64,000 nucleotides of DNA from Gemmatimonadota bacterium (GTDB lineage Bacteria > Gemmatimonadota > Gemmatimonadetes > Gemmatimonadales > Gemmatimonadaceae): contig DAHUXM010000034.1 in the NCBI GenBank assembly GCA_027307165.1, positions 310,001 to 374,000 of the forward strand, written 5' to 3'. The notes under the pieces were generated by a model. That model had not been told where the DNA came from and searched no databases. It was given only the letters and a program-made list of their open reading frames with translations. Within the stretch, counting starts at the first letter, position 1. Each line of letters begins with the position of its first letter. This document shows positions 1 through 8,032 of this stretch, in pieces. A program made the translations under genes and the position numbers.

Positions 1-1
1 T

Positions 2-808
2 CCACGGTCGCTGGCGCTGACGACTTACGGCGACCTGGATGTGAGTACACTCGACGAGCGACCGGCGGGCAGGTTGCCGATCACTACGGTGTCACGTGCG
101 GAATCGGCGCGCGGTCGCGTGTTCGCGTTTCTGAGGCACCAGATCGAGGCTGGCCGCCAGGCCTACATCGTCTATCCCGTGATCGAGGAGTCGGAGAAGA
201 CAGATCTGAAGGCGGCGACTGTCATGTTCGATCAACTGTCTGCGTCGGTGTTCGCGGATCGCCGAATGGCACTCCTTCACGGGCGTGTTCCATCCGACGA
301 GCGCGATCGCGTGATGCGCGCGTTTCGTGATGGCGAGATCGATATTCTCGTTGCGACTACAGTCATCGAAGTCGGCATCGACGTGCCCAACGCCACGGTG
401 ATGCTGATCGAGCATCCCGAGCGATTCGGTCTGTCGCAACTGCACCAGCTGCGCGGACGCGTCGGTCGCGGGGCGGAGGCTGCGTACTGCATCCTGCTCG
501 GCGACGTGGGAGAGGAGTCCGCCGAGCGTCTGGCCATCTTCACCGGGACCGACGACGGTTTCGAGATCGCGCGACAGGATCTCAGGTTGCGCGGGATGGG
601 CGATCTGTTCGGGCAGCGCCAGAGCGGCGAAGCGATGTTTCAGATCGCGGATCCACTCCGTGACGAGGCTCTGAACCTCATTGCGCGCGAAGAAGCGGAG
701 CGCGTGCTTGGCGCAGATCCGGAACTTGTCGCGCCGGAGAACGCCGGAATCAAGCGCGTATTGACGGCACGGTATTCAAGGGCGCTGGAGTTGTTCAGGG
801 TGGGGTGA
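2..808 (+). CDS. recG: ATP-dependent DNA helicase RecG, 3' portion
   Basis: This is the C-terminal part of the RecG helicase, which remodels stalled replication forks and branched DNA. The reading frame is open from base 2, so the true start lies before the window. The visible 268 residues begin in the conserved segment LALTTYGDLDVS, followed by the second RecA-like helicase lobe: the VYPVIEESE strand, the TTVIEVGIDVPNATVM motif V region, and the QLRGRVGRG motif VI with its arginine finger. The RecG wedge and N-terminal helicase lobe are missing only because of the window edge. The gene ends in TGA and is followed by a repeat block rather than another gene. Confidence 0.95.
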   Translation, partial: PRSLALTTYGDLDVSTLDERPAGRLPITTVSRAESARGRVFAFLRHQIEAGRQAYIVYPVIEESEKTDLKAATVMFDQLSASVFADRRMALLHGRVPSDERDRVMRAFRDGEIDILVATTVIEVGIDVPNATVMLIEHPERFGLSQLHQLRGRVGRGAEAAYCILLGDVGEESAERLAIFTGTDDGFEIARQDLRLRGMGDLFGQRQSGEAMFQIADPLRDEALNLIAREEAERVLGADPELVAPENAGIKRVLTARYSRALELFRVG

Positions 809-822
809 GCGCGACGCGCTCC

Positions 823-1204
823 ACGCCCGAATGGGTGGTCCTGCGTTCGCGACGATTGCTCCGATGCGCCCCGTTGGTGGTCCTGCGTAGGGCGCGGATA
901 TTTCCGCGCCTGGCCCTTTAACGCGCAATCGGAATTGAATACCAACCGGGTTTGTAAAATGTCGTCATCCCGCCGAAGGCTGGGATCACGACGTCAACGA
1001 ACCGGCCCCGTCGCATTACGAAGAATCGACGAACGCGGCGATGATCCAATTTCGATTGCACGTAAATGGGCCAGGCGCGGAAGAATCCGCGCCCTACGCA
1101 GGCGTACCGATTCGGCGCGTGGGAAGAATCGTCACGAACGCATGACCACCCATTCGGCGCTTACCGGAAATCGTCGCGAACGCACGACCAACCATCCGAC
1201 GCGC
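823..1204. repeat. Large imperfect inverted repeat with internal direct copies
   Basis: The 440 bases between recG and the next gene hold no convincing gene. The left arm (about 827-916) is nearly the reverse complement of the right arm (about 1067-1160); both carry the core GGGCCAGGCGCGGAA and a segment containing ATCGTCGCGAACGCA. A further direct copy of the second segment occurs at about 1166-1204. The block may be a non-autonomous mobile or REP-like element. No transposase gene is present. Confidence 0.75.
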
Positions 1205-1249
1205 GGATGTGCGCGGTGACGACCGATCCGCGAATACGCGCCGACCGCC

Positions 1250-1621
1250 CTATGGACGCGGGTTAGCCAGCCTTCTCTTGATGCGATCGAGCTCGGCGCT
1301 GACCTTCGCAAGTTGATCCTTGAGACTTGTGATCTCGGCGGCGCGCGCCTTCAACACTGAATCTGACACCGGCGGTGGTGGAGGAACGACCGCTGCCGCC
1401 GCAGCCGCACGCGCGGCACTCAGCTCACCTTCCAAGCGTACGGAGTCGGCGAGGCACTGGACCTTGAGCGCTGACAGTTGCTGCTGAAGCGCGACGTTCG
1501 TCGCCGAATCGGCCGCGGCACGTTTCGCAATGATGTCGGGATTGTGCACGATGCGATATCCGCACCCGGACGACGCGGCTGCGGCTGCAATGGCAAGTGC
1601 GTAAACGCGGACTTTCGTCAT
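1250..1621 (-). CDS. Small lipoprotein with coiled-coil tail
   Basis: A 123-residue protein of unknown function. The N-terminus is a signal peptide ending in a lipobox-like ASSGC (Cys about residue 19), so it is probably lipid-anchored. After this come an alanine-rich helix, a short polyproline stretch (about residues 78-83) and a C-terminal heptad-like segment (EITSLKDQLAKVSAELDRIK) that looks like a coiled coil. Its ATG overlaps the TGA of the upstream sensor kinase as ATGA, so the two are translationally coupled. A role as an envelope partner of that kinase is inference. Confidence 0.7.
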   Translation of the reverse strand: MTKVRVYALAIAAAAASSGCGYRIVHNPDIIAKRAAADSATNVALQQQLSALKVQCLADSVRLEGELSAARAAAAAAVVPPPPPVSDSVLKARAAEITSLKDQLAKVSAELDRIKRRLANPRP

Positions 1622-3120
1622 GAGGCGATCGTGTGGACCGGGAACTGCCCGCTCCTGCGAACGTCGGACGCTACCGGCATCGTTATCCGGAATGTCGCGC
1701 CCTGGCCCGCGATGCTGGTTGCTGAAATGCTTCCTCCGTGTGCTTCTACAATTTCCTTCGCGATAGCAAGACCCAATCCGGTGCCCTTTGCAGAAGCCTT
1801 TGCCTGATTGTCCGCCTGATAGAACTTCTGAAAGATACGCGGTAGCTGCTCGGGAGGAATTCCCGCCCCGGTGTCTCTGACCTCGATCACGACGTCGTCG
1901 TTCTGCGCCTCGGCTGACAGCTCCACTCTTCCACCCCTCGGCGTGAACTTGAACGCGTTGGAAAGAAGGTTTCCCACGACCTCGCTCATCCGGTCCTCGT
2001 CCCAGCGAACTTCCGTGGGCAGGCTTTCGGACCTGTCCACCTGGAAGTGAACGCTCCGCTGCATTGCCAGCACACTGAACGACGATTGCAGCGTGTCGAG
2101 GAACCGCCCGAGGTTCAGCTGGCGGCATTCCAGCGCGCCGCCGCCGGCCTCGAAGCGACTCACGTCGAGCAGTCTGCGGACCAGACGAGTGAGGTTGCGC
2201 GCCTGCGCGGCGATCGTCTCGCAGACCTCGCGCTGCTGATCCTGCAGCTTTCCATAGATGCCATCTTCGAGCAGCTCGACGTAGCCGAGTATGACGTTGA
2301 TGGGGGTCTTGAGCTCGTGCGATGCAACGGAGACGAACTCGGCCTTCAGCCGGTCGAGCTGCGCGAGACGGTTGGCCATCGCTTCGTAACTTTCCGACAA
2401 TCGCCCGAACTCATCCTGTCTGTTGGGCCGCACGCTGAGCTTTCGCGTGAAGTCTCCGCTCGCAACTGCGTGCATTCCCGTTTCGAGATCGAACACCGGT
2501 CGCGTGATCGATCTGATCAGCCAAAGACTGATGAGACCCGCCAGCAGAATTGCGATTATCATCGCGGTGATCGCCGCGCGCTCTGCTGCAGCGGTATCGT
2601 CGGTCGCCGCATTGACGCTATCGCGCGATCGTTCTCGCAACACCTGCTCGGAAGATCCTATCGTCTGCTCGATGATCGCGAATCGCGGACGCACCCACTG
2701 CGTCGAGATGACTTCCGCCGCGTCGTGCTTCGCCGCGCTCGAGCGCTCGTACTCCTCGTTCGCCAGCACACTCAGCGAATCGAGCGCGAGCCTGACGTTG
2801 ACCGATGCAGACTTGAGCGAGAAATTGTCCAGCGAGTCGGCGAGCGTTCGCATGGTCGAGATCTGGCGCATCATGCGGTCGTGCGTTTCCGGCGTCCCGA
2901 CGTAGACCAACGCGTCTTCCGCGCGACGAAGATCGTCGGTTCCCTGACGCAGACTGCCAATCAACAACGACGCAGCGAAAGCGCCGTTCCGCAGTTCAAG
3001 AGTTGTCTTGTGTACGCGCTCCAGAGAGCGCACGGCGACGACCAGCGGAAGCGCCAGTACAATCGCGATGCCGACCGTGCCAATGGCAAGTCGGCGTCGA
3101 AGCGTCAGCGCAGGCATCAT
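1618..3120 (-). CDS. HAMP-domain sensor histidine kinase
   Basis: A 500-residue membrane sensor kinase. One membrane helix lies at about residues 10-30, followed by a helical periplasmic sensor of about 150 residues, a second helix at about 186-206, and a HAMP linker. Next is the dimerisation domain with the phosphorylated histidine in SHELKTP (about 273). The ATPase domain has the N-box NLLSNAFKF, the G1 box DTGAGIP and the G2 box GTGLGLA. No response regulator is adjacent, so its partner is elsewhere. It is transcribed away from asnS; the two starts are 68 bases apart. The downstream lipoprotein overlaps its stop codon. Confidence 0.93.
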   Translation of the reverse strand: MMPALTLRRRLAIGTVGIAIVLALPLVVAVRSLERVHKTTLELRNGAFAASLLIGSLRQGTDDLRRAEDALVYVGTPETHDRMMRQISTMRTLADSLDNFSLKSASVNVRLALDSLSVLANEEYERSSAAKHDAAEVISTQWVRPRFAIIEQTIGSSEQVLRERSRDSVNAATDDTAAAERAAITAMIIAILLAGLISLWLIRSITRPVFDLETGMHAVASGDFTRKLSVRPNRQDEFGRLSESYEAMANRLAQLDRLKAEFVSVASHELKTPINVILGYVELLEDGIYGKLQDQQREVCETIAAQARNLTRLVRRLLDVSRFEAGGGALECRQLNLGRFLDTLQSSFSVLAMQRSVHFQVDRSESLPTEVRWDEDRMSEVVGNLLSNAFKFTPRGGRVELSAEAQNDDVVIEVRDTGAGIPPEQLPRIFQKFYQADNQAKASAKGTGLGLAIAKEIVEAHGGSISATSIAGQGATFRITMPVASDVRRSGQFPVHTIAS

Positions 3121-3188
3121 GCGTGGTTGCCTCGCTCCGGAAGGTTCGGTATTCTATTCGGCTGCCCACGACTCTCTCGAACGCCCAA

Positions 3189-4490
3189 ATGTCATCCCAG
3201 TATCAAACGATTTCCAGCCTGCCTCACCACATTGGCGAAACGGTGCGTGTACGCGGCTGGGTAGCTCACCTTCGATCCTCCGGGAAAGTTGCCTTCATCG
3301 TCCTGCGTGACGGAAGTGGCACCCTGCAATGCGTTGTTGTTCAGAAAGTAGTAGGCGACGCAGCCTGGGGAACCTTCCAGTCTCTGACCATCGAGACTTC
3401 GCTCGAGATCGACGGCGAAGTTCGTGCCGACGCGCGGGCACCGGGTGGCGTCGAGGTTGGGGTCACAAATATGACGGTCCTCGGGACGAGTCCGAGCGAT
3501 TACCCGATTCAGCCCAAGGAGCACGGCATCGATTTCCTGCTGGATCACAGGCACCTGTGGCTGCGCAGTCCGCGTCAGGTGGCGATCGGGCGGGTTCGCG
3601 CCGAGCTGGAGCAGGCACTGAACGACTTCTTTTACGAGCGCGAGTTCGTTCGCGTGGACACGCCCATTCTGACGAGCGCAATCGGCGAACGAAGCGGCTT
3701 GTTCGCGACGGAGTATTTCGACGAGGGCAATGCCTATCTCGCGCAGACCGGCCAGCTCTACGGCGAGGCCGCAGCCGCCGCGTTCGGGAAGATCTACACC
3801 TTCGGGCCGACGTTCCGCGCTGAGAAGTCCAAGACCCGGCGTCATCTTACCGAGTTCTGGATGCTCGAGCCGGAGATGGCGTTCTTCGACTCCGCGGACA
3901 GCATGCGCCTGCAGGAAGAGATGATCGAGTACGTGGTGCGCCGCACCATCGAGCGTTGCGTCAGCGAACTGGCGCTGATCGAGCGGGACGTCTCCAGGCT
4001 CGAATCGATCCGGGCGCCGTTTCCGCGCATCGACTATACCGATGCGGTTGCCACACTTCAGACAAAGGGCAGCGACGTGAAGTGGGGCGATGATCTGGGC
4101 GCGGAGGACGAGTCGCTGCTGGTTGCCGACTACGACCGGCCGATCTTCATCGTCAACTACCCCAAGGAAGCCAAGGCCTTCTACATGAAGGAGAACCCGG
4201 CAGACCCGCGCACTGTCCTGTGCAGCGACATGCTGGCGCCCGAGGGTTACGGCGAGATCATCGGCGGGTCGCAGCGCGAGGACGACTACGACCGCATGGT
4301 GCAGCGGATAAAGGACGAAGGGCTACCGATCGAGGCATACGACTGGTATCTCGACCTGCGCCGCTACGGGACGTTCGTGCACTCGGGATTCGGGCTGGGT
4401 CTTGAGCGATTGGTCGCCTGGGTGTGCGGCATTCCGCACATACGCGAGGCAATCGCGTTCCCGCGCACGATGTATCGGTTGCGGCCGTAG
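3189..4490 (+). CDS. asnS: Asparaginyl-tRNA synthetase
   Basis: A class II aminoacyl-tRNA synthetase charging tRNA-Asn, 433 residues, normal for the family. An N-terminal OB-fold anticodon-binding domain (VRVRGWVAHLR, then IVLRDGSGTLQ) is followed by the catalytic core with motif 2 (FGPTFRAEKSKTRRHLTEF) and motif 3 (GFGLGLERLVAWVCG). The signature AQTGQLYGE separates AsnS from aspartyl enzymes. The ATG at 3189 was chosen because it precedes the OB fold directly; the frame is open further upstream, but that part is antisense to the kinase gene. It converges on mazG across a short hairpin. Confidence 0.95.
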   Translation: MSSQYQTISSLPHHIGETVRVRGWVAHLRSSGKVAFIVLRDGSGTLQCVVVQKVVGDAAWGTFQSLTIETSLEIDGEVRADARAPGGVEVGVTNMTVLGTSPSDYPIQPKEHGIDFLLDHRHLWLRSPRQVAIGRVRAELEQALNDFFYEREFVRVDTPILTSAIGERSGLFATEYFDEGNAYLAQTGQLYGEAAAAAFGKIYTFGPTFRAEKSKTRRHLTEFWMLEPEMAFFDSADSMRLQEEMIEYVVRRTIERCVSELALIERDVSRLESIRAPFPRIDYTDAVATLQTKGSDVKWGDDLGAEDESLLVADYDRPIFIVNYPKEAKAFYMKENPADPRTVLCSDMLAPEGYGEIIGGSQREDDYDRMVQRIKDEGLPIEAYDWYLDLRRYGTFVHSGFGLGLERLVAWVCGIPHIREAIAFPRTMYRLRP

Positions 4491-4530
4491 GCGTCGTCGT
4501 ACGGCGGACGGAGTTCGATCGCATGCGAGG

Positions 4531-4554
4531 GGGGCAGGCACGGAGGCCTGCCCC
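4531..4554. terminator. GC-rich hairpin between convergent genes
   Basis: A perfect 9-base stem (GGGGCAGGC / GCCTGCCCC) with a 6-base loop lies between the convergent asnS and mazG genes. No U-tract follows, so it is either a weak bidirectional terminator or a member of the dispersed hairpin repeats ending in CCTACG that also appear near 890-920. Confidence 0.45.
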
Positions 4555-4569
4555 TACGACGTCCACGTA

Positions 4570-5346
4570 TTAACTGCTCTTTACCTCATCCCATAACGCA
4601 TCCAGCTCGGCCAGCGACGCCTGGCCGACCACGATACCGCGCTCGCGCGCGAGCCGCTCGACCTGCTCGAACCGGTGCTGGAACTTGACGTTCGCGCGGT
4701 CCAGGGCGAGCGATGCGTGGACGTGAGCCTTTCGGCACAGGTTGACGCAGGCAAACAGCAGGTCGCCGAGCTCTTCGGCGATGCGCTCGTGCGCTTCATC
4801 ATGGACAGGTGCTGCGCCGATTGGACGCTCGGGTAGCTCTTCCAGAAGCTCGCGGGCTTCTTCCAGCTCCTCGCTCACCTTGTCCGCTGCGCCGCGCCAA
4901 TCGGGCCAGTCGAAGCCAACGCCGGCGGCACGATCCTGCAATCGCTGCGCGCGATGAAGCGACGGCAACGCAACGGGCAGCCCATCCGCAAGCGACTCGC
5001 GACGTTTCGATTTCATCCGCTCCCACGGCTCCTTCGCGCCCTCACCGTAGAGATGTGGATGTCGTCCCTTCATCTTGGTTATCAGTGCGCTCGCAACGTC
5101 GCTGAACGTGAATGCGCCCCGCTCCTCCGCGAGCACGGAATGGAAGAGCACCTGCAGCAGGACGTCGCCAAGCTCCTCGCGCATGAGCGGGTCGTTCTCC
5201 GTCTGGATAGCCTCATCCAGCTCGTGCGCTTCCTCGATCAGATAGGGCCGAAGAGTCTCATGCGTCTGTGCAGCATCCCAGTCGCAGCGCTTGCGCAGAT
5301 CGCGCATCAGCTCCAGCGTGTCATCCAGTCCAACGTCACGTGACAT
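4570..5346 (-). CDS. mazG: Nucleoside triphosphate pyrophosphohydrolase MazG
   Basis: An all-alpha NTP pyrophosphatase of 258 residues that hydrolyses NTPs and dNTPs to monophosphates, clearing non-canonical nucleotides. It has the tandem MazG architecture: the first domain carries RPYLIEEAHELDEAI and EELGDVLLQVLFH, the second EELEEARELLEE and EELGDLLFACVNL, both with the EExxE...ExxD magnesium-binding pattern. The central GRHPHLYGEG loop is typical. The ATG at 5346 was chosen from domain length. It is divergent from alr, with only 14 bases between the two start codons. Confidence 0.94.
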   Translation of the reverse strand: MSRDVGLDDTLELMRDLRKRCDWDAAQTHETLRPYLIEEAHELDEAIQTENDPLMREELGDVLLQVLFHSVLAEERGAFTFSDVASALITKMKGRHPHLYGEGAKEPWERMKSKRRESLADGLPVALPSLHRAQRLQDRAAGVGFDWPDWRGAADKVSEELEEARELLEELPERPIGAAPVHDEAHERIAEELGDLLFACVNLCRKAHVHASLALDRANVKFQHRFEQVERLARERGIVVGQASLAELDALWDEVKSS

Positions 5347-5360
5347 TATCTTATAAGGCT

Positions 5361-6449
5361 GTGGAAGAAACCCTAATATACCCGCTGCCTGCGCGCGCCT
5401 GGCTCGACGTGAGCATCGCGGCATTGCGTGGGAATGCCGCCGAGCTGCAGCGTCGGACGGGGCTTCCGCTGATTCCGATGGTGAAGGCGAACGCGTACGG
5501 CGTCGGAGTCGCCGGAGCGGTTGGCGCGCTCGAATCACTGGCGCCGCTTGCGTACGGAGTCGCGACGGTCCGTGAAGGCGAACAGCTTCGCGAGCTCGGG
5601 ATTGTTCGGCCTGTCGTCGTGTTTACTCCGCTGCTCGCCGCGGAGCACGAGCGCGCAGCGACTGCGGATCTCACGCTCGCGCTCGGCGACCCTGATTCGA
5701 TCTCGGCCTGGGCACGCACGGGAAAACCGTACTACCTCGCAATCGATACGGGAATGAACCGCGCCGGCGCACCCTGGCGTGACCTAACGGACCTGCGCGA
5801 TGTCGTGCGCAAGTCCCCGCCGGTTGCCGCGTTCACGCACTTCCATTCTGCCGAATCGGACAGCCAGTCGTCACAGGAGCAGGTCGCCCGCTTTCTCGAC
5901 GCGATCGCGAAGCTTGGGGTCGAAATCCCGCTACTCCATGCGGATAACAGCGCCGCCGCGGCGCGCGGGGTGGGCGGCCGCGGGCGCTGGGGCGCCATAC
6001 GGCCAGGCGTCTTTCTCTACGGCGTGGGCAGGGGACTGGGCCTGGATGCCCGCCATGTCGTGAGTCTGCGCGCCCGCATTGTGGATATCCGGTGGATCGA
6101 GCCGGGCGACACGGTCAGCTACGGCGCGACGTACAGCGCAAAGCGCCGCGAGCGGATCGCAACGGCTTCTGTCGGGTATGGCGACGGCTACCCGCGCGCT
6201 GTGTCAGATCGCGCGACGGCAATGTTGCACGGAAGGCGGATCCCCCAACGCGGACTGGTAACCATGGACATGACGATGTTCGATGTGACGGACGTGCCAT
6301 GTGAGGTGGGCGACGTCATCACTCTGATCGGTGGTGACGGCGGGCCGGAGCTCACTGTCGAAGGGATCGCGGGACTGGCCGGAATGTCGCCGTATGAGCT
6401 TCTGACCGGGTTTGCCGAGCGGTTGGACCGCCGGTATCTGGAGGGCTGA
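5361..6449 (+). CDS. alr: Alanine racemase
   Basis: A PLP-dependent fold-type III enzyme making D-alanine for peptidoglycan. The PLP-binding lysine is in PMVKANAYGVG (about residue 38). The second catalytic base, a tyrosine, lies in the GDTVSYGATYSA region, and SVGYGDGYPR is characteristic. The length of 362 residues is normal. GTG at 5361 is the likely start; an in-frame GTG at 5340 would overlap the start of mazG. deoB follows after 7 bases, so alr, deoB and cdd probably share a transcript. Confidence 0.95.
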   Translation: MEETLIYPLPARAWLDVSIAALRGNAAELQRRTGLPLIPMVKANAYGVGVAGAVGALESLAPLAYGVATVREGEQLRELGIVRPVVVFTPLLAAEHERAATADLTLALGDPDSISAWARTGKPYYLAIDTGMNRAGAPWRDLTDLRDVVRKSPPVAAFTHFHSAESDSQSSQEQVARFLDAIAKLGVEIPLLHADNSAAAARGVGGRGRWGAIRPGVFLYGVGRGLGLDARHVVSLRARIVDIRWIEPGDTVSYGATYSAKRRERIATASVGYGDGYPRAVSDRATAMLHGRRIPQRGLVTMDMTMFDVTDVPCEVGDVITLIGGDGGPELTVEGIAGLAGMSPYELLTGFAERLDRRYLEG

Positions 6450-6456
6450 CGAGCCG

Positions 6457-7629
6457 ATGGCGCGACGCGCGGCGATAATCGTCCTCGACGGGGTGGGCAT
6501 CGGTGCGGCTCCGGATTCGGCGGCTTATGGTGATGCCGGAAGCGATACGCTTGGCCATGTGATCGAAGAGATGGCCTCGGAACGACTTGAGAATCTACAT
6601 GAAGCGGGCTTGGGTAACATCCGCCCACTAAACGGGTTATGGCCAGTCGCTCAACCTACCGCCGCGGTGGGCGTCATGTCTCCGAGAGCCGCCGGAAAGG
6701 ACAGCACCACCGGCCACTGGGAAATCGCCGGAGTCACGATCCGGGTGCCGTTCCCGACCTATCCTGCCGGATTTCCGGCGCCGCTGCTTGCAGAGTTCTC
6801 CAGCCGCACCGGACGGCGCGTGGTCGGGAACGTGGTGGGCAGTGGCACTGACGTAATCGCCAGATTCGGGGAGGAGCAGCTGCGCACTGGCGCGTGGATC
6901 GTGTACACCTCCGCCGATTCGGTCTTCCAGATCGCAGCGCACGAGGCAGTTGTTCCACTGGCCGAGTTGTACGCCGGATGCGAAGTCGCGCGAGCGCTGC
7001 TGGTGGAGCCCAACAATGTGTCGCGGGTCATCGCGCGGCCGTTCGTGGGCGAGCCAGGGGCCTTCAGCCGGACAGCCAACAGGCGGGATTTCTCGGTCCA
7101 GCCGCCGTCGGAGACGCTGCTCGATGCGCTTGCTGCCGCGGGGATCGAGCGAAGCGGGGTCGGCAAGGTCGACGACCTTTTCGCCGGTCGGTCGATCAAG
7201 TCCAGACACACGTCTGGAAACGCCGAAGGAATTCGTTTGATCCAGCAGTGGCTCGGAAGTACGGCCGATACCGGGTTTCTCTTCGCCAACCTTGTAGATT
7301 TCGACCAACTTTACGGCCACAGGAACAACGTACCGGGCTTTTTTGGAGCGCTGCGGGAATTCGACGCGGCGCTTCCGGCGCTCAGGCGTGCCCTTCGCGA
7401 GGAAGATCTGCTGTTTATCACCGCCGACCACGGCAACGACCCCACAACTGCTTCGACCGACCACGCGCGTGAGAACGTTCCTGTTCTCGTGTTCGGTTCC
7501 GCGGTTCGCACGGGCAATACGATCGGGCACCGCGCCACCTTTGCGGATCTCGGCGCGACTGTCGCGGAGTGGTTCGGGCTGGAATTCCGGGGCGCGGGAA
7601 CTTCGTTTCTGATGCAGGTGCTGCGTTGA
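6457..7629 (+). CDS. deoB: Phosphopentomutase
   Basis: DeoB interconverts (deoxy)ribose 1-phosphate and 5-phosphate in nucleoside salvage. It is an alkaline-phosphatase-superfamily metalloenzyme of 390 residues. Visible hallmarks are the N-terminal metal site IIVLDGVGIG, the phospho-threonine loop GKDSTTGHWE, the NLVDFDQLYGHR segment, and the C-terminal metal ligands in FITADHGNDP and TDHARE. It sits between alr and cdd, and its stop codon overlaps the TTG start of cdd, so the two salvage genes are coupled. Confidence 0.96.
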   Translation: MARRAAIIVLDGVGIGAAPDSAAYGDAGSDTLGHVIEEMASERLENLHEAGLGNIRPLNGLWPVAQPTAAVGVMSPRAAGKDSTTGHWEIAGVTIRVPFPTYPAGFPAPLLAEFSSRTGRRVVGNVVGSGTDVIARFGEEQLRTGAWIVYTSADSVFQIAAHEAVVPLAELYAGCEVARALLVEPNNVSRVIARPFVGEPGAFSRTANRRDFSVQPPSETLLDALAAAGIERSGVGKVDDLFAGRSIKSRHTSGNAEGIRLIQQWLGSTADTGFLFANLVDFDQLYGHRNNVPGFFGALREFDAALPALRRALREEDLLFITADHGNDPTTASTDHARENVPVLVFGSAVRTGNTIGHRATFADLGATVAEWFGLEFRGAGTSFLMQVLR

Positions 7630-8030
7630 GCACAAGGTCTCTCAGGAATGTCGCGGAGGACGCACGCCGGAACGCTTACGCCCCCTACTCGCATTTTCAC
7701 GTCGGCGCAGCTCTCCGGAGCAGCACTGGAAACGTGTATGGCGGGGCGAACGTCGAGAACGCCTCCTTTGGTGTCGGGATCTGCGCCGAGCGCTCGGCGC
7801 TTGTTGCGGCAGTCACCGCAGGCGAGCGCGATTTTGCTGAATTGGTGCTGGTGAGCGATGCCACGGAGCCGGCTGCGCCGTGTGGCGTGTGCCGGCAGGC
7901 GCTGTCGGAGTTTGCTCCGGCGCTACGTATAGTGAGCCACGGAATGAACGGGCAGACCGCCGAATGGTCGCTCGCGGATCTTCTTCCGCACCAGTTCAAG
8001 CTGGATGAACCGAACCGATTTACGGAGTGA
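7626..8030 (+). CDS. cdd: Cytidine deaminase
   Basis: This zinc enzyme deaminates cytidine and deoxycytidine to (deoxy)uridine. It is the short homotetrameric type, 134 residues. The substrate loop AYAPYSHFHVGAAL, the zinc and proton-shuttle motif in NVENASFGVGICAE (ligand Cys, general base Glu) and the second zinc motif PCGVC are all intact. The start is TTG at 7626, overlapping the deoB TGA as TTGA; no ATG exists before the conserved core. Salvaged pentose phosphate passes on to deoB. Confidence 0.95.
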   Translation: MSTRSLRNVAEDARRNAYAPYSHFHVGAALRSSTGNVYGGANVENASFGVGICAERSALVAAVTAGERDFAELVLVSDATEPAAPCGVCRQALSEFAPALRIVSHGMNGQTAEWSLADLLPHQFKLDEPNRFTE

Positions 8031-8032
8031 TA

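Noticed and set aside
1250-2128. A long leftward open frame of 292 codons extending past the lipoprotein start
   Set aside because: The upstream part is antisense-frame noise within the sensor kinase gene; only the part from 1621 has a signal peptide and the ATGA overlap.
2047-3264. A 405-codon rightward frame opposite the sensor kinase
   Set aside because: It is rich in Arg and His with no domain pattern, typical of the antisense frame of a high-GC gene, and the kinase on the other strand is unmistakable.
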